64,000 bases of DNA from Streptomyces fuscichromogenes (GTDB taxonomy: Bacteria > Actinomycetota > Actinomycetes > Streptomycetales > Streptomycetaceae), in assembly GCF_014645815.1 (NCBI RefSeq), contig NZ_BMML01000011.1:62001-126000 (forward strand), written 5' to 3'. The translations under genes were made by a program, and so were the position numbers. Shown here piece by piece: positions 7,790-16,722 of the stretch (the first letter of the stretch is position 1; every line of letters begins with the position of its first letter). Below the pieces are notes generated by a model. It saw only the letters and a program-made list of their open reading frames with translations, ran no database searches and was not told where the DNA came from.

Positions 7790-9019
7790 ATGGCGATCGA
7801 TTTCACCCTTGAGCCCGAACTGGCCGAACTGGCCGACCGTACGGCTGAGTTCGTACGAACCACCGTGCTGCCCGCCGAAGCGGAGATGCTCCGAGGCCCC
7901 GGCAAGCCGGACGACTCGCTGCGTCACACGCTCCAGCGGGCAGCACGGGAAGCCGGGGTTTTCGCCCCGACCGTCCCGAAGCACCTTGGAGGTCTCGGTC
8001 TCGATCTGCGGGGACAGTCCGTCATCCTGGAAGAGGCCGGCCGCAGCCTGCTGGGCCCGCTCGCCCTGCACTGCGCGGCACCGGACGAGGGCAACATGCT
8101 GCTGCTGGAGAAGGTCGCCGACGCCGCCCAGCGGGACCGCTTCCTGAAGCCGCTCGCCACTGGGCAGGTGCGGTCCTGCTTCGCGATGACCGAGCCCGCG
8201 CCGGGTGCCGGCTCCGACCCCTCCCAGCTGGCCACCGTCGCCCGTCGGACGAGTGGCGGGTGGGTGCTGGACGGCCGCAAGTGGTTCATCACCGGTGCCG
8301 ACGGAGCGGCCTTCGCCATCGTCATGGCGCGCACCGGCACCGCCGCCGAACCGGCCGCCACCATGTTCCTGGTTCCGGCCGACACTCCGGGTTTCCGTGT
8401 CGTCCGGCACATTCCGAGTCTTGACCAGGGTTTCACCGGCGGACACTGTGAGATCGAGCTGGACGGCTGCGAAGCCGGGGAGGACGCGGTTCTCGGCGAG
8501 GTCGACCGGGGTTTCGCCTACGCGCAGGTGCGGCTGGCCCCGGCCCGGCTGACCCACTGCATGCGCTGGCTCGGGCTGGCCCGACACGCCCACGACCTGG
8601 CCCTCGGCTACGCGGCCGAGCGTACGGCGTTCGGCAGCCGGCTCGGTGAACTCGGCATGGTGCAGCAGCAGCTGGCGGACAACGAGATCGACATCGCCGC
8701 GTCCCGCGCGCTGATCCGGGAGGCCGCCTGGGTCCTCGACCAGGGCCGCTCGGGCAAGCACGAGTCCTCCGTCGCGAAGACCTTCACCGCCGAGGCCGTC
8801 GGCCGGATCGTCGACCGTGCCATACAGGTGTGCGGAGCCCTCGGCATCTCCGGAGACCTACCCCTGTCGGCGTATCTGCGCGAGGTGCGGCCCTTCCGCA
8901 TCTACGACGGCCCGTCCGAGACCCACCGCTGGTCGATCGCCCGCCGGGCACTCAGAGCCGCCGCCGCGAAGGAACCGAAGCCTGAAGGGGCCGAGGGCAT
9001 GAAGGAGCCGCAGAGATGA
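7790..9019 (+). CDS. Acyl-CoA dehydrogenase
   Basis: 409 residues from ATG 7790, after GAGG at 7781-7784. The FAD-binding block CFAMTEPAPGAGSDPSQL, the strand GWVLDGRKWFITGADGA and the C-terminal YDGPSETHRWSIARR with the position of the catalytic Glu identify the family. It introduces the alpha,beta double bond into acyl-CoA with FAD as cofactor. First gene of a seven-gene operon; its stop overlaps the start of the ligase (ATGA). The second ACAD of the operon (12909) is not closely similar, so two acyl chains or chain positions are probably served. Confidence 0.92.
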   Translation: MAIDFTLEPELAELADRTAEFVRTTVLPAEAEMLRGPGKPDDSLRHTLQRAAREAGVFAPTVPKHLGGLGLDLRGQSVILEEAGRSLLGPLALHCAAPDEGNMLLLEKVADAAQRDRFLKPLATGQVRSCFAMTEPAPGAGSDPSQLATVARRTSGGWVLDGRKWFITGADGAAFAIVMARTGTAAEPAATMFLVPADTPGFRVVRHIPSLDQGFTGGHCEIELDGCEAGEDAVLGEVDRGFAYAQVRLAPARLTHCMRWLGLARHAHDLALGYAAERTAFGSRLGELGMVQQQLADNEIDIAASRALIREAAWVLDQGRSGKHESSVAKTFTAEAVGRIVDRAIQVCGALGISGDLPLSAYLREVRPFRIYDGPSETHRWSIARRALRAAAAKEPKPEGAEGMKEPQR

Positions 9020-10650
9020 AAAGCACGATGATGGACCGGGATCTCCAGATCGGCGATCTGCTGCGGCACGGGCAGCGGGTGCACGCGGGCAGCCGTGTGG
9101 TGCGCTGCGCGCAGGACGGCGGTGGGTCTTGGAGCTTCGCCGAGATCGCCGAGCACGCGGAGCGGCTCGCGGCCGCCCTGACCCGCCTGGGAGTCGAGCG
9201 CGGCGACCGCGTCGCGACCCTGAGCTGGAACACCCGCGAACACATGGCCGCCTATCTGGCGGTGCCGTCCATGGGCGCCGTCCTGCACACCCTCAACCTG
9301 CGCCTCCACCCGGATCAGCTCGGGTATGTCGTCCGGCACGCCGAAGACCGGGTACTGATCGTCGACTCCACTCTTCTGGGGCTTCTCGGCCAGTTGCGCG
9401 ACCACCTCGCGACCGTCGGTCATGTGATCGTCATCGGCGCGGGCGTGCTCCCGGAGCTGCCCGGCCACATCCACGTCCACGGCTGGGAGGAACTGCTCGC
9501 CGCCGAGGAACCGGGCTTCCGCTGGCCGGAGGTCGACGAGCGTTCCGCCGCCGCTCTCTGCTACACCACCGGCACCACCGGCGACCCGAAGGGCGTGGCG
9601 TACAGCCACCGCTCCATCTGGCTCCACACCCTGGGCGTCTCATGCGGCAACGGTGCTGCCATGACCGACCGCGACCGGGTGCTGCCGATCGTGCCGATGT
9701 TCCACGCGAACGCCTGGGGCTGGCCCTATGCGGCCTGGCTGGCCGGCGCCGACCTCATCATGAACGGGCGTCACCTGCACATCGCGGGCCTCGCCAGCGT
9801 CATCAACGAGGAACGGCCCACGGCGGTCGCCGCCGTCCCCACCCTTTGGAACGGACTGCTGCACGAGGGGCCGGAGCACGCTCTCGACCTGTCCTCCGTC
9901 CGGCTGGCCGGCTGCGGCGGCTCCAGCCCCTCGCGCGCCCTCGTCGCCGGCCTCAAGGAGCGCTACGGCATCCGGCTCATCCAGGGCTGGGGAATGACCG
10001 AGACGAGTCCGCTGGCCACATGGTCGGCGCCGCCGCGCGACATCCCGGAGGACGAGGACGTCGACTGGCTCCTGAAGAGCGGCCGGTTGATGCCTCTGGT
10101 CGACGTGCGCGTCATGGGCATGGACGGCACCGAGCAGCCCTGGGACGGAGAGTCGGCCGGCGAACTCCAGCTGCGCGGACCATGGGTGACCGGCGCGTAT
10201 CTGCACACCGAGAACACGGCCGACAAGTTCGACGACGGCTGGCTGCGCACCGGTGACCTGGGCACGGTGGGACCCGGCGGCTGGATCGTCGTACGCGACC
10301 GGCTCAAGGACGGCATCAAGAGCGGTGGCGAGTGGATCTCCACGGTGGAGCTGGAGAACGCCATCGCCGAGCACCCCGCTGTCGTCGAGGCCACCGTGGT
10401 AGGCGTACCCGATCCTAAGTGGGACGAGCGTCCCCTGGCCTGTGTCGCGCTCGCCGAAGGTGCCACCGTCTCCTCGGCCGAGCTGCGGGAGTTTCTCGAA
10501 GGTCGGGTCGCGAAGTGGTGGATTCCCGAGCGGTGGACGTTCCTGGACGCCATCCCGAAGACCAGCGTCGGCAAGTACGACAAGCGCGCTGTGCGGCGGC
10601 TGTACCGGGAGGGCGAGATGACCATCGAGATCGGCGGCAAGGCGACGTGA
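9016..10650 (+). CDS. AMP-forming acyl-CoA synthetase (fatty-acid CoA ligase)
   Basis: 544 residues. The ANL-superfamily motifs are the P-loop CYTTGTTGDPKGVAYSHRS, the adenine motif GWGMTETSP, the hinge LRTGDLG and VRDRLKDGIKSGGEWIS, and the C-terminal catalytic Lys in KTSVGKYDKRA. It activates a carboxylic acid to the acyl-adenylate and then the CoA thioester. Its ATG overlaps the ACAD stop and its stop overlaps the next GTG (GTGA), so translation is coupled. In context it starts breakdown of a medium- or long-chain, possibly branched or cyclic, acid. Confidence 0.92.
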   Translation: MKSTMMDRDLQIGDLLRHGQRVHAGSRVVRCAQDGGGSWSFAEIAEHAERLAAALTRLGVERGDRVATLSWNTREHMAAYLAVPSMGAVLHTLNLRLHPDQLGYVVRHAEDRVLIVDSTLLGLLGQLRDHLATVGHVIVIGAGVLPELPGHIHVHGWEELLAAEEPGFRWPEVDERSAAALCYTTGTTGDPKGVAYSHRSIWLHTLGVSCGNGAAMTDRDRVLPIVPMFHANAWGWPYAAWLAGADLIMNGRHLHIAGLASVINEERPTAVAAVPTLWNGLLHEGPEHALDLSSVRLAGCGGSSPSRALVAGLKERYGIRLIQGWGMTETSPLATWSAPPRDIPEDEDVDWLLKSGRLMPLVDVRVMGMDGTEQPWDGESAGELQLRGPWVTGAYLHTENTADKFDDGWLRTGDLGTVGPGGWIVVRDRLKDGIKSGGEWISTVELENAIAEHPAVVEATVVGVPDPKWDERPLACVALAEGATVSSAELREFLEGRVAKWWIPERWTFLDAIPKTSVGKYDKRAVRRLYREGEMTIEIGGKAT

Positions 10651-11852
10651 ACCAGGACCGAACCACAGCCCCGAACGCCACTGGACACGGTCCCCTGTCC
10701 GGTCTGCGGGTCCTGGAGATAGCCAGCATGGCCCCGGGGCCCTTCGCCTGCACCGTGCTGGCCGACCTGGGCGCGGAGGTACTGCGCGTCGATCGTGCCT
10801 CGGACGTCGATCCGGACACCCTCGCGTCCGTCGATCCGCTGGCCCGGGGCCGGCGCTCGCTGGCTGTCGACCTGAAGCAGCCCGAGGGCGCCGCGCTCGT
10901 CAGGCGCCTGGCCGCTCGGGCCGACGTCCTGGTCGAGGGGTTCCGGCCCGGGGTCGCCGAGCGCCTGGGCATCGGCCCGGAGGACTGCCGGGCCGTCAAC
11001 CCCCGGCTGGTGTACGGACGGATGACGGGCTGGGGGCAGAGCGGCCCGCTCGCTCCGCGCGCCGGGCACGACATCACCTACCTGGCCGTCTCCGGCGCTC
11101 TCGGCCTGATCGGTCCGCCGGACCGGCCGCCGGTTCCGCCGGTGAACCTGGTCGGGGACTTCGGCGGGGGCGGGTTGCTGCTGGCGTTCGGGATCTTGGC
11201 CGCGCTGTACGAACGCGAGCGCTCGGGCCTGGGCCAGGTCGTCGACGCCGCCATGGTCGACGGAGCAGCGCTCCTCACCACCGCCCTGCACGGACTGCGC
11301 ACGGCCGGGCAGTGGGAAGGGGAACGGGGCGAGAACCTGCTCGACGGGGGAGCGCCCTTCTACACCACCTACGAGACGGCCGACGGCCGGTACGTGGCCG
11401 TCGGCCCGTTGGAGGAGAGGTTCTACGCCCAGCTCCTCGCCGGCCTCGGCCTGGCCGGCGACCCCGAGCTGCCCGGCCAGTACGACCGCGAACGCTGGCC
11501 CGAGCTGCGGCAGCGACTGGCCGCCGCGTTCAAGGAACGCACCCGCGACGAGTGGACCGCGATCTTCGAACCGACCGACGCCTGCGTGGCCCCGGTGCTC
11601 AGTCCCTGGGAAGCGCACCTGCACCCGCACAACGCGGCACGCACCGTCTTCGCCGAGACCGGCGGGACACGTCAGCCGGCGCCGGCGCCCCGCTTCGACC
11701 GTACTCCGGGCCGGATCCAGGGACCCTCGCCGGTCGTGGGCCAGGACTCCCGCGGCGCCCTCGCCGACTGGGGATTCGACGCTTCCGAAGCCGCCCGTCT
11801 GCTGGGCGCCGCGGTGGTAGTCCAGCACCCGCACACGGGAGAGAACCGGTGA
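10647..11852 (+). CDS. CaiB/BaiF CoA-transferase family, alpha-methylacyl-CoA racemase-like
   Basis: 401 residues from GTG 10647. LRVLEIASMAPGPFACTVL and ADLGAEVLRVDR at the N-terminus, NPRLVYGRMTGWGQSGP, AGHDITYLAVSGALG and LVGDFGGGGLLLAFG are the blocks of the class III CoA-transferase fold. The GHD and GDFGGG motifs carry the His and Asp that act as acid/base pair in alpha-methylacyl-CoA racemases. It probably epimerises a 2-methyl branch so that the (S)-specific ACAD can act. A racemase beside two ACADs argues for a branched or isoprenoid-like side chain as substrate. Overlaps both neighbours by 4 bases. Confidence 0.88.
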   Translation: MNQDRTTAPNATGHGPLSGLRVLEIASMAPGPFACTVLADLGAEVLRVDRASDVDPDTLASVDPLARGRRSLAVDLKQPEGAALVRRLAARADVLVEGFRPGVAERLGIGPEDCRAVNPRLVYGRMTGWGQSGPLAPRAGHDITYLAVSGALGLIGPPDRPPVPPVNLVGDFGGGGLLLAFGILAALYERERSGLGQVVDAAMVDGAALLTTALHGLRTAGQWEGERGENLLDGGAPFYTTYETADGRYVAVGPLEERFYAQLLAGLGLAGDPELPGQYDRERWPELRQRLAAAFKERTRDEWTAIFEPTDACVAPVLSPWEAHLHPHNAARTVFAETGGTRQPAPAPRFDRTPGRIQGPSPVVGQDSRGALADWGFDASEAARLLGAAVVVQHPHTGENR

Positions 11853-12895
11853 GACTGGGCCTGAGCATGGGGCACTGGGGAAGCGCCGGAGGCGCCGAAC
11901 CCCTGGCGCTCGGGCTGGAGGCGGAACACCTCGGCTACGACATCGTCTGGGCCGCCGAGGCCTATGGATCGGACGCGGTCAGCGTGCTGTCCTGGCTGGC
12001 CGGCCGGACCTCCCGCATCGGACTGGGCTCGGCGGTCATGCAGATTCCGGCCCGCACCCCGGCGATGACCGGTATGACGGCGGCGACACTGGACGCCCTG
12101 TCGGACGGCCGCTTCCACCTCGGCCTCGGCGTCTCCGGCCCTCAGGTGTCGGCCGGCTGGCACGGGGTCGAGTTCGGCAGGCCACTGGCCCGCACCCGTG
12201 AGTACATCGAGGTGGTGCGCAGTGTCGTACGACGCGACCTCGTCCGTCACGACGGCGAGCACTACCCGCTGCCCCTGCCGGGGCCGGGCGGCCGGCCCGG
12301 CAAACCACTCCGTCTGATCATCCATCCGGTGCGGGAGGCGATCCCCGTCTACCTGGCGGCCGTCGGTCCGCAGAACATCCGTCTCGCCGGTGAGATCGCG
12401 GACGGCTGGCTCGCCTTGTTCCACGCACCCTCCCACGCGGACACGAATCTCGCGCAACTGCGCGAGGGGCGAGGAGAACGAGGTCTGGCGGGCTTCGACA
12501 TCGTGGCGAGCGTCCCGGTCTCGGTGGGGGACGACCTCGACGCCTGCGCCGACCGGGTCCGTGCCTACGCGGCGCTCTACGTCGGTGGCATGGGAAGCCG
12601 AGAGAAGAACTTCTACAACGCTCAGGCACGGGCCCTCGGCTACGAGAAGGAAGCACGGACGGTGCAGGACCTCTATCTCGCGGGCGAGACCGAAGCCGCC
12701 ACTGCCGAAGTGCCGTTCGGGCTGATCGACGAGACGAGCCTGCTCGGGCCCGTGGACCGGATCGCCGACCGGCTCCGCGCGTTCGCCGCGAGCGGAGTCA
12801 CCACCCTGTCCGTCATCCCCCACGGCGACAGCTACGAGGAGAAGGCAGCCTCGCTCGCCACCGTCGCCGACGCGCTGCACCGCGCGAACATCTGA
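11849..12895 (+). CDS. LLM-class (luciferase-like) F420-dependent oxidoreductase
   Basis: 348 residues from GTG 11849, overlapping the previous stop. The TIM-barrel luciferase-like pattern is clear: LGLSMGHWGSAG, EHLGYDIVWAAEAYGSDAVS, SRIGLGSAVMQIPARTPAMT, TLDALSDGRFHLGLGVSGPQ and AVGPQNIRLAGEIADGWL. The IPARTP and LGLGVSGPQ segments fit F420-dependent members that act in lipid or sterol side-chain catabolism in actinobacteria. The exact redox step is not predictable. It ends 13 bases before the next ACAD. Confidence 0.88.
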   Translation: MRLGLSMGHWGSAGGAEPLALGLEAEHLGYDIVWAAEAYGSDAVSVLSWLAGRTSRIGLGSAVMQIPARTPAMTGMTAATLDALSDGRFHLGLGVSGPQVSAGWHGVEFGRPLARTREYIEVVRSVVRRDLVRHDGEHYPLPLPGPGGRPGKPLRLIIHPVREAIPVYLAAVGPQNIRLAGEIADGWLALFHAPSHADTNLAQLREGRGERGLAGFDIVASVPVSVGDDLDACADRVRAYAALYVGGMGSREKNFYNAQARALGYEKEARTVQDLYLAGETEAATAEVPFGLIDETSLLGPVDRIADRLRAFAASGVTTLSVIPHGDSYEEKAASLATVADALHRANI

Positions 12896-12908
12896 GGAGA
12901 GAACAACC

Positions 12909-14078
12909 GTGGAACGAACGCTCTACGAACAGGACCACGAGGACTTCCGGGAGATCGTCCGGGAGTTCGTCGCACGCGAGGTCGTCCCGCACCAGGAACG
13001 CTGGGACGCCGACCACCTCATCGACCGGAGCGTGTGGACCGCCGCCGGCAAGCAGGGCCTGCTGGGACTCGCCGCTCCCGAGGAGTACGGCGGCGCGGGA
13101 CAGGACGACTTCCGCTACCGCGCGGTGATGATGGAGGAGATCGCGAAGGCCGGCGCGGCCTCCCTGGGCTCGGGGTTCAGCGTCCAGGACGACATCGTGC
13201 TGCCCTACCTTCTGGACCTGGGCACCGAGGAACAGAAGCGGCGCTGGGTGCCCGGGGCCTGCTCGGGGGAGACCATCACGGCCATCGCCATGACCGAGCC
13301 CGGAGCGGGCAGCGACCTCCAGGGCATCCGCACCGCCGCAGTCCGTGACGGCGACGTGTGGGTGCTCGACGGGGCCAAGACCTTCATCACCAGCGGAATC
13401 CACGCGGATCTGGTCATCGTACTGGCGCGCACGGACCCCGCCGCGGGGGCCCGTGGGATGAGCCTCTTCGTCGTGGAACGGGATATGCCCGGCTTCACAC
13501 GGGGCCGCAAGCTCGACAAGATCGGCCTGCACGCCCAGGACACCGCCGAGTTGTTCTTCGACTCGGTGCGCGTTCCGGCGGTCAACCTCCTGGGCGTCGA
13601 AGGACGGGGGTTCATGCACCTCATGGAGCGGCTGCCGCGCGAACGGATGGCCATCGCCGTGACTGCCCAGTGCGTCACCGAGACCGTGCTGGCCCAGACT
13701 CTGGACTACTGTGCCGAGCGCACCGCCTTCGGGCGCCCGGTCGCCGACTTCCAGCACAGCCGCTTCCTGCTGGCCGAGCTGACCACCGAGGCCGACGTCA
13801 CCCGCGTCTATCTCGACCGTGCCGTCGAAGCCCTCAACGACGGGACCCTCACCGCCGTGGACGCGGCCAAGGCGAAGTGGTGGGCCACCGAACTGCAGAC
13901 GAAGACGGTGGACCGCTGCCTTCAACTCCACGGTGGCTACGGCTATATGAGGGAGTACCCCATCGCCCGCGCCTTCCTCGACTCGCGTATCCAGACCGTC
14001 TACGGCGGGACGACCGAGATCATGAAGGAGATCATCGGCCGCGACCTGGCCGCTGCCAGGAAGGAGACCGCCCGATGA
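12909..14078 (+). CDS. Acyl-CoA dehydrogenase
   Basis: 389 residues from GTG 12909, preceded by GAGGAGAG at 12893-12900. ITAIAMTEPGAGSDLQGI and VWVLDGAKTFITSGIHADLV are the FAD and substrate blocks; LQLHGGYGYMREYPIARA and YGGTTEIMKEI are the C-terminal blocks with the Glu of the active site. It is related to long-chain ACADs. The decayed ACAD at 18555-19254 has the same N-terminal pattern (M-RTL-E-(D/E)HE-FR) and is a paralogue. Confidence 0.92.
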   Translation: MERTLYEQDHEDFREIVREFVAREVVPHQERWDADHLIDRSVWTAAGKQGLLGLAAPEEYGGAGQDDFRYRAVMMEEIAKAGAASLGSGFSVQDDIVLPYLLDLGTEEQKRRWVPGACSGETITAIAMTEPGAGSDLQGIRTAAVRDGDVWVLDGAKTFITSGIHADLVIVLARTDPAAGARGMSLFVVERDMPGFTRGRKLDKIGLHAQDTAELFFDSVRVPAVNLLGVEGRGFMHLMERLPRERMAIAVTAQCVTETVLAQTLDYCAERTAFGRPVADFQHSRFLLAELTTEADVTRVYLDRAVEALNDGTLTAVDAAKAKWWATELQTKTVDRCLQLHGGYGYMREYPIARAFLDSRIQTVYGGTTEIMKEIIGRDLAAARKETAR

Positions 14079-14140
14079 CACGGAACCGCGCTTCCCGGCG
14101 CCGCACCGGACCGGCCGGAGCAGGACCGGTGACGCCATGA
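14075..14140 (+). CDS. 21-residue ORF coupled at both ends
   Basis: ATG at 14075 overlaps the ACAD stop (ATGA) and the TGA at 14138-14140 overlaps the ATG of the kinase gene (ATGA). The peptide is basic and rich in Arg, Gly and Pro. AAGGAG at 14061-14066 is well spaced for its start. I know no such family. It may only carry ribosomes from the ACAD stop to the kinase start through the 58-base gap; it may also be chance. Confidence 0.35.
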   Translation: MTRNRASRRRTGPAGAGPVTP

Positions 14141-15201
14141 CGCACTCTTTCTCTCCACCGGAGACCGCCGGCACGACCGACCCGCCCGGTCTCGACCTCG
14201 GTGCCGTCAGCCGCTGGTTCGACGCGAACGTCCCCGGCTGCCAGGGGCCGCTGTCCGCGAGGGTGCTGCACGGCGGACGTTCCAACCTCACCTACCTCGT
14301 CACGGACGGCCACTCACGATGGGTCGTACGCCGTCCGCCGCTGGGCGGTCTCACCCCCTCGGCGCACGACGTCGGCCGTGAGTTCCGGGTGATGTCCGCC
14401 CTCCGGGGCAGAGGAGTGGCCGTTCCCTCCGCGGTCGCCCACTGTACGGATCCGTCCGTGACCGGCGTCCCGTTCACCGTCGTGGCCTATGTCGAAGGGC
14501 GGGTCCTGCGTTCCCGTGCGGACACCGCCGGCCTCACGCCGTACGACCTCAAGCGGTGCGCCGACGGTCTCGTGGAGCAGCTGGCCCGACTGCACGCCGT
14601 CCCGTACGCCGAAGCCGGACTCAGCGGCTGGGGGCGGCCCGACGGGTACCTGCGGCGCCAGCTCGACCGCTGGCGCACCCAGTGGAACCTTGTCGCCACC
14701 CGTCCGCTGCCCGGACTCCCGCGCCTGCACAAGGCGTTGGAGGATGCCTTGCCGACGGAGAGCGCCGCGTCGATAGTGCACGGCGACTTCCGGGTCGACA
14801 ACACCATTCTCGATCCGACCGACCTGAGCCGGGTACGCGCCGTCGTGGACTGGGAACTGTCCACACTCGGCGATCCACTCGCCGACCTGGGCACCTTCCT
14901 CGCCTACCGCGACCCCGCGGTCGACGCCCTGCTCGACACCCCGGCCGCCACGGCCCCCGGATTCCCGGGGCCACTCGAACTCGCCGAACAGTACGCCCTG
15001 CTGACCGGCCGGGACATCACGCTGATGCCGTTCTACCAGGCGCTCGCCTACTTCAAGATCGCCGTTATTTCCGAAGGCGTGTACGCCCGTCACCTGAAGG
15101 GCGTCACCGTCGGCGACGGCTTCGCCGGCGCGGGCGACTCCGTGCCCGCGCTCGTCAGGGCCGGACTCCTGGCCCTTGGCCGCGACGGAGCCGTCCTGTG
15201 A
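14137..15201 (+). CDS. APH-family phosphotransferase (ACAD10-like kinase domain)
   Basis: 354 residues. Kinase-like motifs are LHGGRSNLTYLVTDG near residue 48, the catalytic loop VHGDFRVDNTILD near residue 211, and the DFG-like VVDWELSTLGDPLADLG. This subgroup of the aminoglycoside-phosphotransferase fold is found beside or fused to acyl-CoA dehydrogenases, as in ACAD10/ACAD11, where it phosphorylates 4-hydroxyacyl-CoA so that the phosphate can be eliminated. A role in handling hydroxylated acyl chains in this operon is likely, not antibiotic resistance. Its stop overlaps the GTG of the next gene. Confidence 0.85.
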   Translation: MTHSFSPPETAGTTDPPGLDLGAVSRWFDANVPGCQGPLSARVLHGGRSNLTYLVTDGHSRWVVRRPPLGGLTPSAHDVGREFRVMSALRGRGVAVPSAVAHCTDPSVTGVPFTVVAYVEGRVLRSRADTAGLTPYDLKRCADGLVEQLARLHAVPYAEAGLSGWGRPDGYLRRQLDRWRTQWNLVATRPLPGLPRLHKALEDALPTESAASIVHGDFRVDNTILDPTDLSRVRAVVDWELSTLGDPLADLGTFLAYRDPAVDALLDTPAATAPGFPGPLELAEQYALLTGRDITLMPFYQALAYFKIAVISEGVYARHLKGVTVGDGFAGAGDSVPALVRAGLLALGRDGAVL

Positions 15202-15941
15202 CCGGTGCCCGGAGGGCGGCACTGGTCACAGGTGCCTCCCGCGGCATCGGCCGCGCCATCGCGCGGCGGCTCGCGCGGGAGGGGTACGACCTCACCCTCA
15301 CCGCCCGCGACGGCGACGCACTGCGGGCCGCCGCCGAGGAGTTCGCCCGGCTGGGGGCGCGCACCGAGGTGGCCGTCGGCGACATGTCCGACGAGGACGC
15401 CGTACGGAGCGTGGCAGACGTCCACCGCGCGGCGTACGGGAGGTTGGACGCGCTGGTGGTCAGTGCCGGGGTCGGCTCGTCGGCGCCGCTGGGCGGCTAT
15501 CCGATGCACCGCTTCGACAAGCAGTTCACCGTCAATGTCCGCGCGCCGTTCGTCCTCATCGACGCCTGCCTGGACCTGCTGCGGGAGACCGTCACACTGT
15601 CCCCGGAAACCGGCACGAAGATCGTCGCGATCTCGTCGATCACCGCCTTCGCGCCCGAGCCGGGACTGGCGGCGTACGGGGCGAGCAAGGCGGCGCTGGT
15701 CGCGCTGTGCGAGGCAGTGAACACCGAGGTCTCGGTGGCCGGGGTGGCCGCGACCGCGATCTGTCCCGGCTATGTCGACACCGACATGAGTGCCTGGATG
15801 CACGAACGCCTGGCTCCGACCGAGATGGTCACCAGCGAGGACATCGCGGAACTCGTCCTCGCGCTCACCCGCACCTCCCGGCGCGCGGTGGTGCCGCACC
15901 TCCCCGTGGTGCGCGCAGGAAGCGAACTCTGGCGGGCCTGA
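15198..15941 (+). CDS. SDR-family oxidoreductase
   Basis: 247 residues from GTG 15198. Motifs are ALVTGASRGIGRAIARRLA at the N-terminus, VVSAGVGSS (in place of NNAG), the catalytic Ser in VAISSIT, YGASKAAL with the catalytic Tyr and Lys, and CPGYVDTDM. It is a classical NAD(P) short-chain dehydrogenase, in context probably acting on a hydroxyacyl or alcohol intermediate. It is the last gene of the operon. Confidence 0.88.
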   Translation: MTGARRAALVTGASRGIGRAIARRLAREGYDLTLTARDGDALRAAAEEFARLGARTEVAVGDMSDEDAVRSVADVHRAAYGRLDALVVSAGVGSSAPLGGYPMHRFDKQFTVNVRAPFVLIDACLDLLRETVTLSPETGTKIVAISSITAFAPEPGLAAYGASKAALVALCEAVNTEVSVAGVAATAICPGYVDTDMSAWMHERLAPTEMVTSEDIAELVLALTRTSRRAVVPHLPVVRAGSELWRA

Positions 15942-16612
15942 ACGCCGCCAGGAGGTGATGCGGCACCGGGAGGCGGCACCGGCCCCGGCACGACTCGGCC
16001 GCGACTCGACGGACACGACGTGTCTGCGGTGACCGGGACATCTCGGCCACGACTTCGGCCATCGCGAGTCCTCCGTCGGCCAACGCACGACGCGGCATGC
16101 GAGAACGACCGACCGGCGGGGGCCGGTGCCGGGCTATCGCCTGCCGGTCGGTGCCAGGTCGGCCCGGGAGGACGAAGCCGGTGATCACGCCGTTCTCCGG
16201 GACAAGGAGCAGAAGGCCTTGGCGGCCAGGTCCGCTGAGGGGAGACCCGCCTGGGCGAGCAGCGGCGGCCCGGGACCCGTCGCCTCCACGAGACGCCGTC
16301 GGCTCGGCTGAGATGTCAGCTCGGGGAAGCGTGTGCGCGGCCGCGCACGGTCCGATCGAGGTTCTGTGCCTTCGGCGCCAGGGCGTGTTCCACGAACAGC
16401 CGGCCGGTTACAGGAGTCTCGCGCACGGGCGGCGCGGTCCGCCTCCATCGGCGTCAGGCAGCGAGCGACACAGTCCGTCACCATGGCTGCGAAGGGCGCG
16501 GCCTCGCTGGTGGTGCCGTGTCGGCGACCGTCGCCGGCCTGCCGGCCGGGTTCGCCTGAGGCCAGGCCGCCGGGATCGGTCGTACCAGGTATTCGCGCAC
16601 TACCGCCACTGA
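15942..16612. other. Non-coding or decayed stretch
   Basis: Open frames on both strands are present, but none has a recognisable motif, a good start, or the expected codon bias over its length. The two converging transcription units end on either side of it. It may hold old gene debris, but I cannot name any. Confidence 0.5.
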
Positions 16613-16650
16613 CACCTGCTGGCTCCTCCCACGGGAGAAGCCAGCAGGTG
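16613..16650. terminator. Bidirectional hairpin terminator
   Basis: Arms 16613-16630 and 16633-16650 pair over about 17 bases with one mismatch (ACCTGCTGGCT / AGCCAGCAGGT at the base). It lies between the rightward operon ending at 15941 and the leftward nitronate monooxygenase ending at 16723, nearer the latter. Confidence 0.7.
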
Positions 16651-16722
16651 GGTCGTTCGGCGCGGTGACACATCCGAGCCGTGGAGAAGCCACGAGCCGT
16701 CAACGGCCCGGTGGCGCGTCGC

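Noticed and set aside
14137..15201. Aminoglycoside resistance gene
   Set aside because: Although of the APH fold, its sequence and place among ACAD genes fit the ACAD10-like acyl-chain kinases.
16097..16703. Possible genes in the gap between the SDR and the nitronate monooxygenase
   Set aside because: No family motif, no convincing start and no consistent codon bias on either strand; called non-coding or decayed.
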